Shown here one piece after another: positions 1 through 7,857 of a stretch of 20,238 nucleotides of DNA (position 1 is the stretch's first letter; every line of letters starts with the position of its first letter). This DNA is from DASWVC01 sp036401335 (GTDB lineage Bacteria; Verrucomicrobiota; Verrucomicrobiia; Chthoniobacterales; JAFAMB01), in the NCBI GenBank assembly GCA_036401335.1, contig DASWVC010000275.1:1-20238 (forward strand). Reading direction: 5' to 3'. The notes under the pieces were generated by a model, which was not told where the DNA came from, did no database searches, and saw nothing but the letters and a program-made list of their open reading frames with translations. The position numbers and the translations under genes were made by a program.

Positions 1-897
1 ATTGCGCGCACCGTCGACATCCTCGAGAAATCGGGTGCCCTGCCCTACACCACGGTGGTCTCGGCGCCTGCTTCCAGCGGCGCAACCAACCAGTACCTGG
101 CTCCCTATGCCGGCACGGCCATTGGCGAATGGTTTATGAACAACGGGATGGATGCGTTGATTGTTTACGACGACCTGACAAAACATGCCGCTGCTTACCG
201 TCAGGTTTCCCTCGTGCTCAAACGCCCGTCTGGGCGGGAGGCTTACCCGGGGGACGTTTTCTACCTGCATTCGCGGTTGCTGGAGCGCAGCGCCCGGTTG
301 AGCAAGGAAGCCGGGGGCGGCTCACTGACGGGCCTGCCGATCATTGAAACCCAAGCGGGCGACGTCTCCGCTTACATCCCGACGAATGTCATCTCCATTA
401 CCGACGGCCAGATCTTTCTGGATACGGACCTCTTTTATCAGGGGGTGCGTCCCGCCATTTCGGTTGGCACCTCGGTGAGTCGCGTCGGGTCTGCGGCCCA
501 GATCAAAGCGATCAAACAGGTCTCGGGCTCAACCAAGCTGGACCTGGCACAATTTCGTGACCTCCAGGCCTTTGCACAGTTCGGCTCCGACGTGGATCCC
601 GGCACCCGCAAGAAGCTGGATCGCGGTTCGCGCATTGTCGAATTGTTCAAGCAGAAACAACACGACCCGACGCCCGTGGAAGTACAGGTAGTGAAGTTGT
701 TTGCCATGCAGAAAGGCTATTTCGATGACGTGCCCGTGGATCGGGTGCGGGATTGTGCGGACAAGATGCAGGAGTTTTTCCAGACCCGGCGTGAGGACCT
801 GCTTCAAGGCATCGTAGACAAGCAGGCCATTGACAAAGACCTCGAGGGAGGCCTTCATGCGGCCATCAAAGAATTCAAATCCTTTTACAAAGCTTAA
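1..897 (+). CDS. atpA: ATP synthase F1 subunit alpha (C-terminal part, 5' end outside window)
   Basis: This is the catalytic-hexamer alpha subunit of the F1Fo ATP synthase, in the membrane-attached F1 head. The frame is open from base 1 and reads through the alpha signatures: LPYTTVV, the QYLAPYAG segment, the PSGREAYPGDVFYLHSRLLER block, and the SVSRVGSAAQ segment that carries the alpha-subunit arginine finger. The C-terminal helical domain follows (LDLAQFRDLQAFAQFGSD) and the protein ends in KSFYKA, then TAA. The N-terminal beta-barrel and the P-loop lie upstream of the window. It is followed after 9 bases by atpG, the usual alpha-gamma-beta-epsilon order, so it is co-transcribed. Nothing looks degraded. 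The true start cannot be seen. Confidence 0.97.
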   Translation: MARTVDILEKSGALPYTTVVSAPASSGATNQYLAPYAGTAIGEWFMNNGMDALIVYDDLTKHAAAYRQVSLVLKRPSGREAYPGDVFYLHSRLLERSARLSKEAGGGSLTGLPIIETQAGDVSAYIPTNVISITDGQIFLDTDLFYQGVRPAISVGTSVSRVGSAAQIKAIKQVSGSTKLDLAQFRDLQAFAQFGSDVDPGTRKKLDRGSRIVELFKQKQHDPTPVEVQVVKLFAMQKGYFDDVPVDRVRDCADKMQEFFQTRREDLLQGIVDKQAIDKDLEGGLHAAIKEFKSFYKA

Positions 898-906
898 GGT
901 TGTTCG

Positions 907-1758
907 ATGCCCAGTACGCTCGACCTCCGGCGCCGCATTCGTTCCGTTAAGAACACGGGCAAGATCACCAAAGCCATGCAGATGGTTGCGGCGGCCAAGA
1001 TGCGCAAGGCGCAGGCAGCCGCGGTTGCCGGCCGTCCTTATGATGAGGTGTTGCGGCGTGTTCTCGCCTTGATGCGGCCGAACGTGGATGCCGGCAGCCA
1101 TGAACTGTTGCGCGAGCGCGAGGTACGTAAAGAGCTGATTGTTATTTTCAGCACGGATAAAGGGCTGGCGGGAGCCTTGAACAGCAATCTGTTCCGCGAG
1201 TTGATCAACGTCGACGCAGCCTCCTCGGTGTACGTCGCGGTCGGCCGGAAAGGCTTGCAGTTTCTGACCAGGACCCGCCGCGACCTTATCGCGGATTTTC
1301 CGGTGAGCGACAACCCGGAGTTTCGCGAGATCAGAACGATCGGGCGGTTTTGCATGGAGAAATTCACGTCCGGCGAAGTGGATCGGGTCCGGGTGCTTTA
1401 CTCTCAATTCGTTAATACGCTCATGCAGAAGCCGATGTTACGAACGTTGCTGCCCATTCCGGCCGAGGATCTCCCCGAAGAAAACCCTTTGAAGGGCTCG
1501 GCGGAATACCTGTTTGAACCGAATGAGCACGCTGTCCTGAACGCGATCCTGCCGCACTACGTAAACTACGAACTCTTCCAAATGGTGCACGACGCGAGGG
1601 CTTCGGAGCACAGCGCACGCATGGTGGCGATGAAGAGCGCGACCGACAACGCCAAACAACTGGTCAAGGATTTAACGTTGGACCTGAACAAGGCCCGGCA
1701 GGCGAGCATCACGACCGAGCTCCTGGAGATTACCACTGCACAACTTGCCGTTCAATAA
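907..1758 (+). CDS. atpG: ATP synthase F1 subunit gamma
   Basis: This is the central rotor shaft of F1, which turns inside the alpha3beta3 head and couples proton flow to catalysis. It has 283 residues, a normal length. The N-terminal helix LRRRIRSVKNTGKITKAMQM (residues 6-25) and the C-terminal helix with SATDNAKQLVKDLTLDLNKA and ITTELLEIT are the two family signatures that form the coiled-coil shaft. The extreme C-terminus (TTAQLAVQ) is slightly unlike the common EIxxGAxAL ending. ATG at 907 is supported by the N-terminal match and by an AAGG about 7 bases upstream, formed at the end of atpA. It lies 9 bases after atpA and 12 before atpD, so it is part of one operon. Confidence 0.97.
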   Translation: MPSTLDLRRRIRSVKNTGKITKAMQMVAAAKMRKAQAAAVAGRPYDEVLRRVLALMRPNVDAGSHELLREREVRKELIVIFSTDKGLAGALNSNLFRELINVDAASSVYVAVGRKGLQFLTRTRRDLIADFPVSDNPEFREIRTIGRFCMEKFTSGEVDRVRVLYSQFVNTLMQKPMLRTLLPIPAEDLPEENPLKGSAEYLFEPNEHAVLNAILPHYVNYELFQMVHDARASEHSARMVAMKSATDNAKQLVKDLTLDLNKARQASITTELLEITTAQLAVQ

Positions 1759-1770
1759 CCCCTTTCTGTT

Positions 1771-3186
1771 ATGAATCAAGGAACCATCATCCAAGTCATC
1801 GGTCCCGTCATTGACGCCGATTTTAGTGGTGCGCCCGAAATCCCGAGGATCTACGATGCACTGGAGGTCGACTACGAACTTTTAGGCGAGAAACACCGTC
1901 TGATCCTGGAGGTGCAGCAACACCTTGGCGAACATTGGGTCCGTGCCATTGCCATGTCTTCAACCGAAGGCCTGAAGCGGGGGATGCCGATTTTTGACAC
2001 GGGTGAGGCGATCTCGGTGCCGGTCGGGGAAGGCGTCCTTGGCCGCGTGTTCAACGTCATCGGCGAGCCGGTGGATGAACGGGGACCGGTCACGTTCGAG
2101 AAGCGGTACCCGATTCACCGGAACGCGCCCACGCTGATGGAGCAGGACACAAGCGCGAGCACGTTGGAAACCGGGATCAAGGTCATCGACCTGATCTGCC
2201 CGTTTTCCAAAGGAGGCAAGGTCGGCGCTTTCGGCGGCGCCGGCGTAGGCAAGACGGTCGTCATCATGGAATTGATCAACAACATTGCCAAAGGTCACGG
2301 CGGCTACTCGGTTTTTGCCGGGGTGGGCGAACGGACCCGTGAAGGCAACGACCTCTACCATGAAATGTCGGAGTCGGGCGTGATTGATCAGAAAGATCTT
2401 TCCAAGTCTAAAGTCGCCTTGGTTTATGGCCAGATGAACGAGCCTCCCGGTGCCCGGCTGCGCGTTGCTTTGTCGGCATTGTCCATGGCGGAATATTTCC
2501 GGGACGAAAAAAATCAGGACGTGCTGCTTTTCATCGACAACATCTTCCGGTTTTCCCAGGCCGGCTCGGAGGTGTCGGCCCTTCTGGGGCGCACGCCGTC
2601 CGCCGTTGGTTACCAACCGACGCTGGCTTCCGAAATGGCCGACCTGCAAGAGCGGATCACTTCCACCAACAAAGGGTCAATCACATCGTTTCAGGCCGTC
2701 TACGTTCCCGCCGATGACCTCACCGACCCGGCGCCGGCCAACACGTTTGCGCACCTTGACTCCACCATCGTCCTCGAGCGTTCCATTGCCGAACTCGGCA
2801 TTTACCCGGCGGTCGATCCACTGGCGTCAACTTCCAACGCGTTGTCGCCGGAAATGGTGGGCGAAGAGCATTACCAGGTAGCCCGGGGCGTGCAACGCGT
2901 CCTCCAGCGGTACAAAGATTTGCAGGACATCATTTCCATCCTGGGCATGGACGAGCTCAGCCCGGAAGATAAACTAACCGTTTACCGGGCCCGTAAAATG
3001 CAACGGTTTCTCAGTCAGCCGTTCCATGTGGCGGAAGTGTTCACCGGTAAGCCGGGAAAGTACGTGTCCACGGCCGAGACCATCCGCGGCTTCAAAGAAA
3101 TTCTGGATGGCAAGCACGACGATGTGCCGGAAGCGAATTTCTACATGAAAGGCGGCATCGACGAGATCCGCGAAACGGAGGATTAA
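1771..3186 (+). CDS. atpD: ATP synthase F1 subunit beta
   Basis: This is the catalytic nucleotide-binding subunit of F1. It has 471 residues, full length. In order: an N-terminal beta-barrel (about 1-80); the P-loop GGAGVGKT at 155-162 with K161 and T162; GERTREGNDLY with the catalytic glutamate; the Walker B-type strand LLFIDNIFRF; the SALLGRTPSAVGYQPTL block; and a C-terminal DELSPEDKL segment equivalent to the DELSEED lever that touches gamma. No key residue is missing. ATG at 1771 starts the expected MNQGTIIQVIGPVIDADF N-terminus. No Shine-Dalgarno sequence is visible in front of it (TAACCCCTTTCTGTT). It sits between atpG and atpC with gaps of 12 and 5 bases. Confidence 0.98.
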   Translation: MNQGTIIQVIGPVIDADFSGAPEIPRIYDALEVDYELLGEKHRLILEVQQHLGEHWVRAIAMSSTEGLKRGMPIFDTGEAISVPVGEGVLGRVFNVIGEPVDERGPVTFEKRYPIHRNAPTLMEQDTSASTLETGIKVIDLICPFSKGGKVGAFGGAGVGKTVVIMELINNIAKGHGGYSVFAGVGERTREGNDLYHEMSESGVIDQKDLSKSKVALVYGQMNEPPGARLRVALSALSMAEYFRDEKNQDVLLFIDNIFRFSQAGSEVSALLGRTPSAVGYQPTLASEMADLQERITSTNKGSITSFQAVYVPADDLTDPAPANTFAHLDSTIVLERSIAELGIYPAVDPLASTSNALSPEMVGEEHYQVARGVQRVLQRYKDLQDIISILGMDELSPEDKLTVYRARKMQRFLSQPFHVAEVFTGKPGKYVSTAETIRGFKEILDGKHDDVPEANFYMKGGIDEIRETED

Positions 3187-3191
3187 TCCCC

Positions 3192-3614
3192 ATGGCCACG
3201 TTGCGCCTTGAAATCGTGACACCGGAAAAGCGAGCTTATTCGGAAGACGTGGACATGGTGGTAATACCAGCAGCCGAGGGCGAAATGGGTGTTTTGCCCG
3301 CCCACGTCCCGATGGTTACTCAGCTTCTGCCCGGAACGTTGCGAATCACCAAGGGTGGCCAAACGTCGGAGTTACTTGTCGGCAGCGGCTTCGCCGAGAT
3401 CACGCAGACCCATGTGGAGGTCCTGACCGACATGGCCATGGATGACGTCGACATCGATGAAGGGGCGGCGGAAGAAGCCATGCAACGGGCTCAGACGGCG
3501 CTGAAAGAACGTGCGGATGACCCTGACGCACGTGAAGACTGGGAAGCCCTTTTGCGTCGCTCCATGGCCCAGGTCCAGTACAAGCGCCGGCGGCGCGGCC
3601 AGACGGGCGGGTGA
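3192..3614 (+). CDS. atpC: ATP synthase F1 subunit epsilon
   Basis: This subunit links the gamma shaft to the c-ring and can restrain ATP hydrolysis. It has 140 residues, a normal length. The N-terminal beta-sandwich (about 1-85) carries family landmarks: LRLEIVTPEKRAYSEDVDMV, the GEMGVLPAHVPMVTQL block and GSGFAEITQTHVEVLTD. Two C-terminal helices follow (about 90-140), ending in a basic stretch KRRRRGQ. A good Shine-Dalgarno GGAGG (3177-3181), inside the end of atpD, is 10 bases before the ATG. It is the last gene of the atp operon; a weak hairpin near 3703-3720 may end transcription. Confidence 0.96.
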   Translation: MATLRLEIVTPEKRAYSEDVDMVVIPAAEGEMGVLPAHVPMVTQLLPGTLRITKGGQTSELLVGSGFAEITQTHVEVLTDMAMDDVDIDEGAAEEAMQRAQTALKERADDPDAREDWEALLRRSMAQVQYKRRRRGQTGG

Positions 3615-3702
3615 GGAACTCATAGGGGGGTCGGAGTACGGGACCAACGGGTTCGGGCCGCGGGTCGCCTGCCGGCAAAAGGAGTCGCCGCGCGTCCGAA
3701 CC

Positions 3703-3725
3703 GCCGCCTAATCCTGCGGCCTTTT
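3703..3725 (+). terminator. Possible weak terminator after the atp operon
   Basis: GCCGC (3703-3707) pairs with GCGGC (3716-3720) around an 8-base loop, followed by CTTTT. The 5-bp stem is short and the T-run is only four, so this is a tentative intrinsic terminator about 90 bases after the atpC stop. Confidence 0.3.
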
Positions 3726-3806
3726 ACGCTCTAAAGGTTCTTACCTTAGTGCCATTGGCGCAACGGCGTAACAGCAGCTGGGGGTCGGCATCTCCATGAT
3801 GACACG

Positions 3807-3835
3807 TATAAAAGTTCGCGGAATTTAGAAATTCC
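3807..3835 (+). promoter_or_regulatory. TATAAA box followed by a perfect 16-bp palindrome
   Basis: TATAAA at 3807-3812 could be a -10 element for the small gene at 3873. It is followed seven bases later by GGAATTT-AG-AAATTCC (3820-3835), a perfect inverted repeat that would lie at the transcription start, where an operator is often found. I see no convincing -35 box at the right distance. The palindrome is seen directly; the regulatory role is inferred. Confidence 0.35.
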
Positions 3836-3872
3836 ATGGACTCTAAAATCATACCAGCAACGAACATTGTTC

Positions 3873-4110
3873 ATGAAAATCCCTCTTTCCTTCCGTTTGT
3901 GCAGCCTTCCTGCTCGTCGGTTCCTCCTACGGCCAGGACACACAGGCTTCCCCGAGCGCGCCGCAGGCAGGGACCACCGAGGCAAATAAAACCCAGCGCG
4001 ATGCGGCGGACGCGGTGACCGAGGGCGTCATGATGAAGGGCGGCAAAATGATGGTGATGAAAGGCGGTCAGAGCATGGCGATGACTGAAGACATGACCAT
4101 GCCCCATTGA
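3873..4110 (+). pseudogene. Frameshifted small exported Met/Lys/Gly-rich protein (DUF6799-like)
   Basis: From ATG 3873 the frame reads MKIPLSFR and then runs to an early stop. One frame over (starting after the TGA at 3874 and ending at TGA 4108-4110) the sequence reads VCAAFLLVGSSYGQD, a typical signal-peptide core and cleavage region. It then has a Pro/Ala/Thr/Gln linker and GVMMKGGKMMVMKGGQ followed by SMAMTEDMTMPH. That end resembles the small repeated Met/Lys/Gly domain annotated DUF6799 in Bacteroidota and Verrucomicrobiota (from memory). The second frame has no usable start of its own. Skipping one base near 3894 joins the two into a sensible protein of about 79 residues, so one extra base, real or a sequencing error, has broken the gene. 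It also stops where relatives, as I recall them, continue with a GTKV-type second half. It is convergent with hisD, 10 bases away. Confidence 0.6.
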
Positions 4111-4120
4111 GACAATTTCG

Positions 4121-5410
4121 TCACGTCTCAAACCGAACACTAACAGACCGGCCATGCGCATCGAGTTGTTCGATCTCACTGAAACAGCGAAGGGTTTCCA
4201 CGGATTTCTGAAGGGCGGACCGGTCATAAGACACCAGGCTGGTGCGGCGCTGGAATTGGTCCACGGTCAAGCCGCTGAAACCTTTAGCGGCGCCGCCGGT
4301 TGGCAGTTCGTGGCTGGGACCAGCCATGAAATCCCCTGCTGCCACCGGCGAGAAATCGCCCAGAAAAATGGCCCCTGCGGTAATGATCTGTTCGGCTGCT
4401 TCTTCCGGGTGCTCCATCATTAATGCGAGGTGTTCCGGGGCGAACGTGTTAGCCACCGCAATGGCTTCCGCCCGGTCCCGAGCGATCACCAGCAGGGTAT
4501 TCTGAGCCAAAGCCTCTTTAAGGTAATTCTGGCGTTTAAGCAGTCCGAGCTGCTGTTCGATGGCTGCAGTAACCTTTTCTAGTAAAGCCGGATCGGTCAT
4601 CACCACCGTCATCACGCTGCCGGTGCCATGTTCCCCCTGCGCAAGGAGGTCTGCCGCAATAAAATCAGGGTTCGCGCTATGATCGGCCAACACCAGAATC
4701 TCACTTGGTCCGGGCAACAGGTCGATGCTGACGTACCCGAACACCTGGCGTTTAGCTTCGGTGACGTAGGCGTTTCCTGGTCCGAAGACTTTAGCGACCC
4801 GTCGGATGGTTGCCGTGCCAAATGCGAGCGCACCAATGGCCTGGGCCCCTCCCGCCTTGTAAATTTCAGTCGCACCAGCGAGGCGTAGTGCGCACAGCAG
4901 ATTAGGGTCAAGTTTTCCTTCGGGGTTGGGGGGCGAAGTGACGACGATTTCCGGCACGCCGACACTGCTGGCCAGGGTCACGGTCATAATGGCCGAAGAA
5001 ACCAGCGGAGCACTCCCAGCCGGGACGTAAATGCCCACCCGGCGAAACGGGTCAAACCGCTCGCCGACTTTTGCTCCCTGCACGTTTTCTGCCATCCAAC
5101 TGGTTCGGCAGCTCCTCCGGGCAAATTCCTGTACATTCTGTCTGGCCACTTCAAGGGCATCCTGAACGTGCGGATCCAGGTGTCCAAACGCGGTCTGAAT
5201 TTCGGCTTCCGTGACAGCCAAGCCCGCGCTGGCAAGATCTACACGGTCGAGTTGCCGGGCCAAACGTTGCAGCGCAACGTCGCCTTCGCGCCGAACCTGT
5301 CCCAGAATATCGGTTACCGTGGCAGCCACCTCCGGCGCGGGCTCGAAGCGCCGGTCCAATTGAGCTTTCCACCGCTCCGAGGGTTCTTCGCGCAGGTCGA
5401 TAACTTTCAT
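4121..5410 (-). CDS. hisD: Histidinol dehydrogenase
   Basis: This enzyme catalyses the last two steps of histidine synthesis, the four-electron NAD-dependent oxidation of L-histidinol to L-histidine, in the cytoplasm. With the ATG at 5410 it has 429 residues. The zinc and catalytic residues fall almost on the E. coli numbering: Q258 and H261 in LLAQGEHG, E326-H327 in APEHLAL, D360 in AAGDFMAGPSHELPTGG, and H419 near the end. RRVGIYVPAG and LLPGPSEILVLAD are further family signatures. An in-frame ATG 21 bases upstream (5431) would add MHHSTRP; I prefer 5410 because it starts directly with MKVIDLR, though neither has a clear Shine-Dalgarno. No other his gene is nearby, so the pathway is scattered. 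It is divergent from the membrane protein at 5687. Confidence 0.95.
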   Translation of the reverse strand: MKVIDLREEPSERWKAQLDRRFEPAPEVAATVTDILGQVRREGDVALQRLARQLDRVDLASAGLAVTEAEIQTAFGHLDPHVQDALEVARQNVQEFARRSCRTSWMAENVQGAKVGERFDPFRRVGIYVPAGSAPLVSSAIMTVTLASSVGVPEIVVTSPPNPEGKLDPNLLCALRLAGATEIYKAGGAQAIGALAFGTATIRRVAKVFGPGNAYVTEAKRQVFGYVSIDLLPGPSEILVLADHSANPDFIAADLLAQGEHGTGSVMTVVMTDPALLEKVTAAIEQQLGLLKRQNYLKEALAQNTLLVIARDRAEAIAVANTFAPEHLALMMEHPEEAAEQIITAGAIFLGDFSPVAAGDFMAGPSHELPTGGAAKGFSGLTVDQFQRRTSLVSYDRSALQKSVETLRCFSEIEQLDAHGRSVSVRFET

Positions 5411-5634
5411 GGGCCGGGTACTGTGGTGCAACTGCCCGGGAGTGGCAAGGCACGGTGGTTCTCGGTTGCACGGGCATTCCCGCAGGCCTGGACGGGTGGC
5501 GGTGCCAAGGGTGCTTTGCGGGCGGGAGCAAAAAATATGTCATGCCTTCCAGGCCTAAGGGGTTATGGTGGAGGGCAGCACGGGTTAGCTGGCGAAAAGC
5601 ATTGCTGCGGCGCCGGTTGGCGGTGTGGCGAGGG

Positions 5635-5654
5635 GGTGACCCTGGGTGGTTACC
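5635..5654 (+). other. Short hairpin in the leader of the membrane-protein gene
   Basis: GGTGACC (5635-5641) and GGTTACC (5648-5654) form a 7-bp RNA stem with one G-U pair around a 6-base loop, ending 32 bases before the ATG at 5687. It lies in the 255-base hisD/membrane-protein divergent region, where I could not find a convincing promoter on either strand. Function is unknown and it may be chance. Confidence 0.25.
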
Positions 5655-5686
5655 TCCAGTGATTCTGTGTTGTTTTCGTACTGCAG

Positions 5687-6697
5687 ATGAAGAAAGCGCT
5701 TCTCCGCACCTTTCAAGCCGGTTTTACCATCGCGATTCTATTCTGGGTGTTTCACAGCCCGGAAAAACGCGCCCAGATGCTGGTGGCGTTCAGCCAAGCG
5801 GACCCCCGTTGGATGATCATCGGCCTGCCGGTCGCCCTGATCGGAGAAGTGGCCAACGTCATGCGGTGGCGCACGCTCATGCAGATCCAGGGAATGGAGA
5901 TGAGTTGGCGGCGCACAACCGTGTTGTTCTTCGTGGGGCTTTTTTTTAACCTTTTTATGCCCGGCTACACCGGCGGGGATTTCGCGCGCCTGTTTTACCT
6001 CATGCGCGAATTTCCTGATAAGAAAAAACAGGCGCTTCTCACCATTGTCATGGACCGTTTGATCGGAATTGCTGCGCTGGTCCTGACCGCCAGCGCCACC
6101 ACTGCGCTACGCTGGCACTGGCTTCAGCAAACCCCTCAGGCCACCCTTCTGGTCTGGACGTTGGTGGTAATGCTCATCGGTTTTACCCTGATGATCTTGG
6201 GTTCTTTTGCTTTAAGCGGGTTGCGGGTCGCCGAAAAATTGCCGCACCAGTTTCATTTTCGGGAAAGGATCATTGAGACTTCGGAAGCGTACCATCTTTT
6301 TGCCAAGGCAAAATTGCGGACTGTGTATGCTTTTGTGCTGTCTTTTCCGATTCTTTTCTCTTTCTACGGCGCGTTTTACTGCTCCGCCCAGGCATGCCAC
6401 GCCAAAGTGTCGGTGGCCGAGATGTTCAGCATCATGCCCATCGTAACGGTGATCATCTCCCTGCCTATCACCCCAAGCGGAGTGGGGTTCCGGGAATCGT
6501 TGATCGAGATTCTGTTGCGCGACCTTTGCGGTGTCCCTAGCGAGGTCGGGGTACTGATTTCGTTGTTGGGTTTTGCTTTCTTCCTGATGTTCGGACTGAT
6601 CGGGGGGGTGTGTTACCTGTTCTACGCACCCAAGCAACGGGCAGGTTGGCGGGAGATTGAGAACGAGGTTGAACGGGCGCACGAGTTCTCTGAATAG
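5687..6697 (+). CDS. Integral membrane protein, LPG-synthase-TM / flippase-like family (UPF0104, YbhN type)
   Basis: A 336-residue polytopic inner-membrane protein matching the transmembrane domain found in lysylphosphatidylglycerol synthases (LPG_synthase_TM). The soluble tRNA-dependent aminoacyl-transfer domain of true MprF is absent, so it should not be called a synthase. About eight hydrophobic segments can be seen, near residues 9-23, 42-59, 77-95, 119-140, 153-178, 212-232, 246-265 and 284-313. Family motifs are NLFMPGYTGGDFAR (88-101), MDRLIG (122-127) and SLPITPSGVGFRE (258-270). Members of this family are thought to move lipid-linked substrates across the membrane; the substrate here is unknown. 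No Shine-Dalgarno is visible before ATG 5687. The MqnD-like gene follows 46 bases later on the same strand. Confidence 0.88.
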   Translation: MKKALLRTFQAGFTIAILFWVFHSPEKRAQMLVAFSQADPRWMIIGLPVALIGEVANVMRWRTLMQIQGMEMSWRRTTVLFFVGLFFNLFMPGYTGGDFARLFYLMREFPDKKKQALLTIVMDRLIGIAALVLTASATTALRWHWLQQTPQATLLVWTLVVMLIGFTLMILGSFALSGLRVAEKLPHQFHFRERIIETSEAYHLFAKAKLRTVYAFVLSFPILFSFYGAFYCSAQACHAKVSVAEMFSIMPIVTVIISLPITPSGVGFRESLIEILLRDLCGVPSEVGVLISLLGFAFFLMFGLIGGVCYLFYAPKQRAGWREIENEVERAHEFSE

Positions 6698-6743
6698 TTT
6701 ACCCCGGCAGTTGAGCCAGTGGTTGAACCGGCGTTCATTCCGT

Positions 6744-7589
6744 ATGGTTTTTTCTCTCGGCCATTCGCCCGATCCTGACGACGCCTTCATGTTTTATGCG
6801 CTTGCACAGCATAAAATCGACACCCGCGGTCATCAATTTGAACACATTTTGCAGGATATTGAAACGCTTAACCAACGGGCCCTGAAGGGTGAGCTTCACA
6901 TCTCGGCCGTTTCGATTCACGCCGCGGCGTATTTGATGGACAAATATGCGCTTTTGCCCTGTGGAGCCAGCATGGGGGACGGGTATGGACCGATGTTGGT
7001 GACGGTTCAACCGGGTCCTGGGCGTGCGCAGGGCGTGGCGGAGTGGCTGCAAGGAAAAAAGGTTGCGGTCCCTGGCTTGAAAACGAGCGCCTACCTGGCG
7101 CTCCAGCTCTTTGCCGGCAAGGTGGATACCCTTGTCGTGCCGTTCGACGAGATCTTTGCCTATGTAAAGGCAGGCCGGGCGGATGTCGGTCTGATCATTC
7201 ACGAAGGGCAGTTAACTTACGCGGATGAGGGGTTCCGGCTCGTTCTCGACCTGGGCGCGTGGTGGAAAGGGAAAACCGGCCTGCCGCTGCCCTTGGGCGG
7301 GAACGTCATCCGTAAAGACCTCAGCCCCGAGCTGCGCAAGGAACTCTCTGATATCCTAAAAGAGAGCATTCTGTACGGGTTGAAGCACCGGCGGGCAGGG
7401 GTGGAGCATTCAATGCCGCTCGCCCGCGGACTGGACCTGGCCAAAGCGGATCAGTTCATCGGCATGTACGTCAATGACTTTACCCTGGATTACGGCGACA
7501 CCGGGCGCACCGCGATCCGCGAGTTTCTGGGCCAGGCCAGTGAACGCAAGCTGATCCCGGCAGCGGTGCAGATCGAGTTTGTCGAGTGA
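6744..7589 (+). CDS. mqnD: MqnD-like protein (1,4-dihydroxy-6-naphthoate synthase family; MqnA/MqnD/SBP fold)
   Basis: Probable enzyme of the futalosine route to menaquinone, in which MqnD splits cyclic dehypoxanthinyl futalosine to give 1,4-dihydroxy-6-naphthoate. The 281 residues have the periplasmic-binding-protein-like fold of the family. Matches to Thermus MqnD as I remember it are strong in the second half: GLIIHEGQLTY, with H153 equal to the reported catalytic histidine; DLGAWWKGKTGLPLPLGG; and YVNDFTLDYG. The N-terminal motif is HSPDPDDAFMFYAL where classic MqnD has SPCPND, so a divergent subgroup or an altered substrate is possible. ATG 6744 is chosen because homology begins there; the frame stays open to an ATG at 6657, but that would overlap the upstream gene. 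The gene pair ends at the terminator 7809-7836. No other mqn gene is in view. Confidence 0.82.
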   Translation: MVFSLGHSPDPDDAFMFYALAQHKIDTRGHQFEHILQDIETLNQRALKGELHISAVSIHAAAYLMDKYALLPCGASMGDGYGPMLVTVQPGPGRAQGVAEWLQGKKVAVPGLKTSAYLALQLFAGKVDTLVVPFDEIFAYVKAGRADVGLIIHEGQLTYADEGFRLVLDLGAWWKGKTGLPLPLGGNVIRKDLSPELRKELSDILKESILYGLKHRRAGVEHSMPLARGLDLAKADQFIGMYVNDFTLDYGDTGRTAIREFLGQASERKLIPAAVQIEFVE

Positions 7590-7740
7590 GGACGGCCCGG
7601 GAAGAAGGTACTGGGGGATAGGAATGACCCAAACGCCACGAATGATTAAGAGGCCACGATCGGCAGTTCTTCTCGGGTTCCGCCATTAGTGGCATTCTCC
7701 ACCTTTCGGCTTGTGGCATTGTTTCCTGTCGGCACGACGA

Positions 7741-7779
7741 GGTCGGTAGAGCCGGTGGTCGCTCGCCGGCCGGGGGACC
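7741..7779 (-). repeat. Diverged single copy of the dispersed repeat also found at 12491-12598
   Basis: The 35 bases from 7741 match the minus strand of 12543-12509 at 30 of 35 positions by my hand alignment, including the exact run TCGCCGGCCGGGG apart from its first two bases. The core folds into a hairpin (GCCGGTG with CGCCGGC, one G-U pair). It lies in the 268-base gap between the MqnD-like gene and the glutaredoxin gene, in opposite orientation to the tandem copies. Confidence 0.65.
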
Positions 7780-7808
7780 GGAATGGAAGAGCCGTCGGTC
7801 TGGAAACA

Positions 7809-7836
7809 AAAAAGGCCGGCGTGAGCCGGCCTTTTT
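7809..7836. terminator. Strong bidirectional intrinsic terminator
   Basis: AAAAAGGCCGGC (7809-7820) and GCCGGCCTTTTT (7825-7836) are perfectly complementary over 12 bases around a GTGA (GNRA-type) tetraloop. A GC-rich stem with A- and T-runs on the two sides terminates in both directions, serving the MqnD-like gene (+) and the glutaredoxin gene (-), which stops at 7858. Confidence 0.93.
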
Positions 7837-7857
7837 AAATCTTCAATGAACCTGCTG

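Noticed and set aside
529..1407. 292-residue open frame on the minus strand
   Set aside because: Antisense to atpA and atpG, both certain; no recognisable domain and no ribosome binding site.
5432..5686. Promoters for hisD and the membrane-protein gene in the divergent gap
   Set aside because: Several partial -10-like strings occur but none has a -35 box at a proper distance, so no site is called.
6657..6743. Upstream extension of the MqnD-like protein
   Set aside because: It would overlap the end of the membrane-protein gene, and the added residues are Arg/Ser-rich with no homology; the fold begins at ATG 6744.
7600..7740. Possible small RNA or gene between the MqnD-like gene and the repeat copy
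   Set aside because: Only short direct repeats (GTGGCATT twice) are seen; no promoter, no stable fold and no credible reading frame on either strand.
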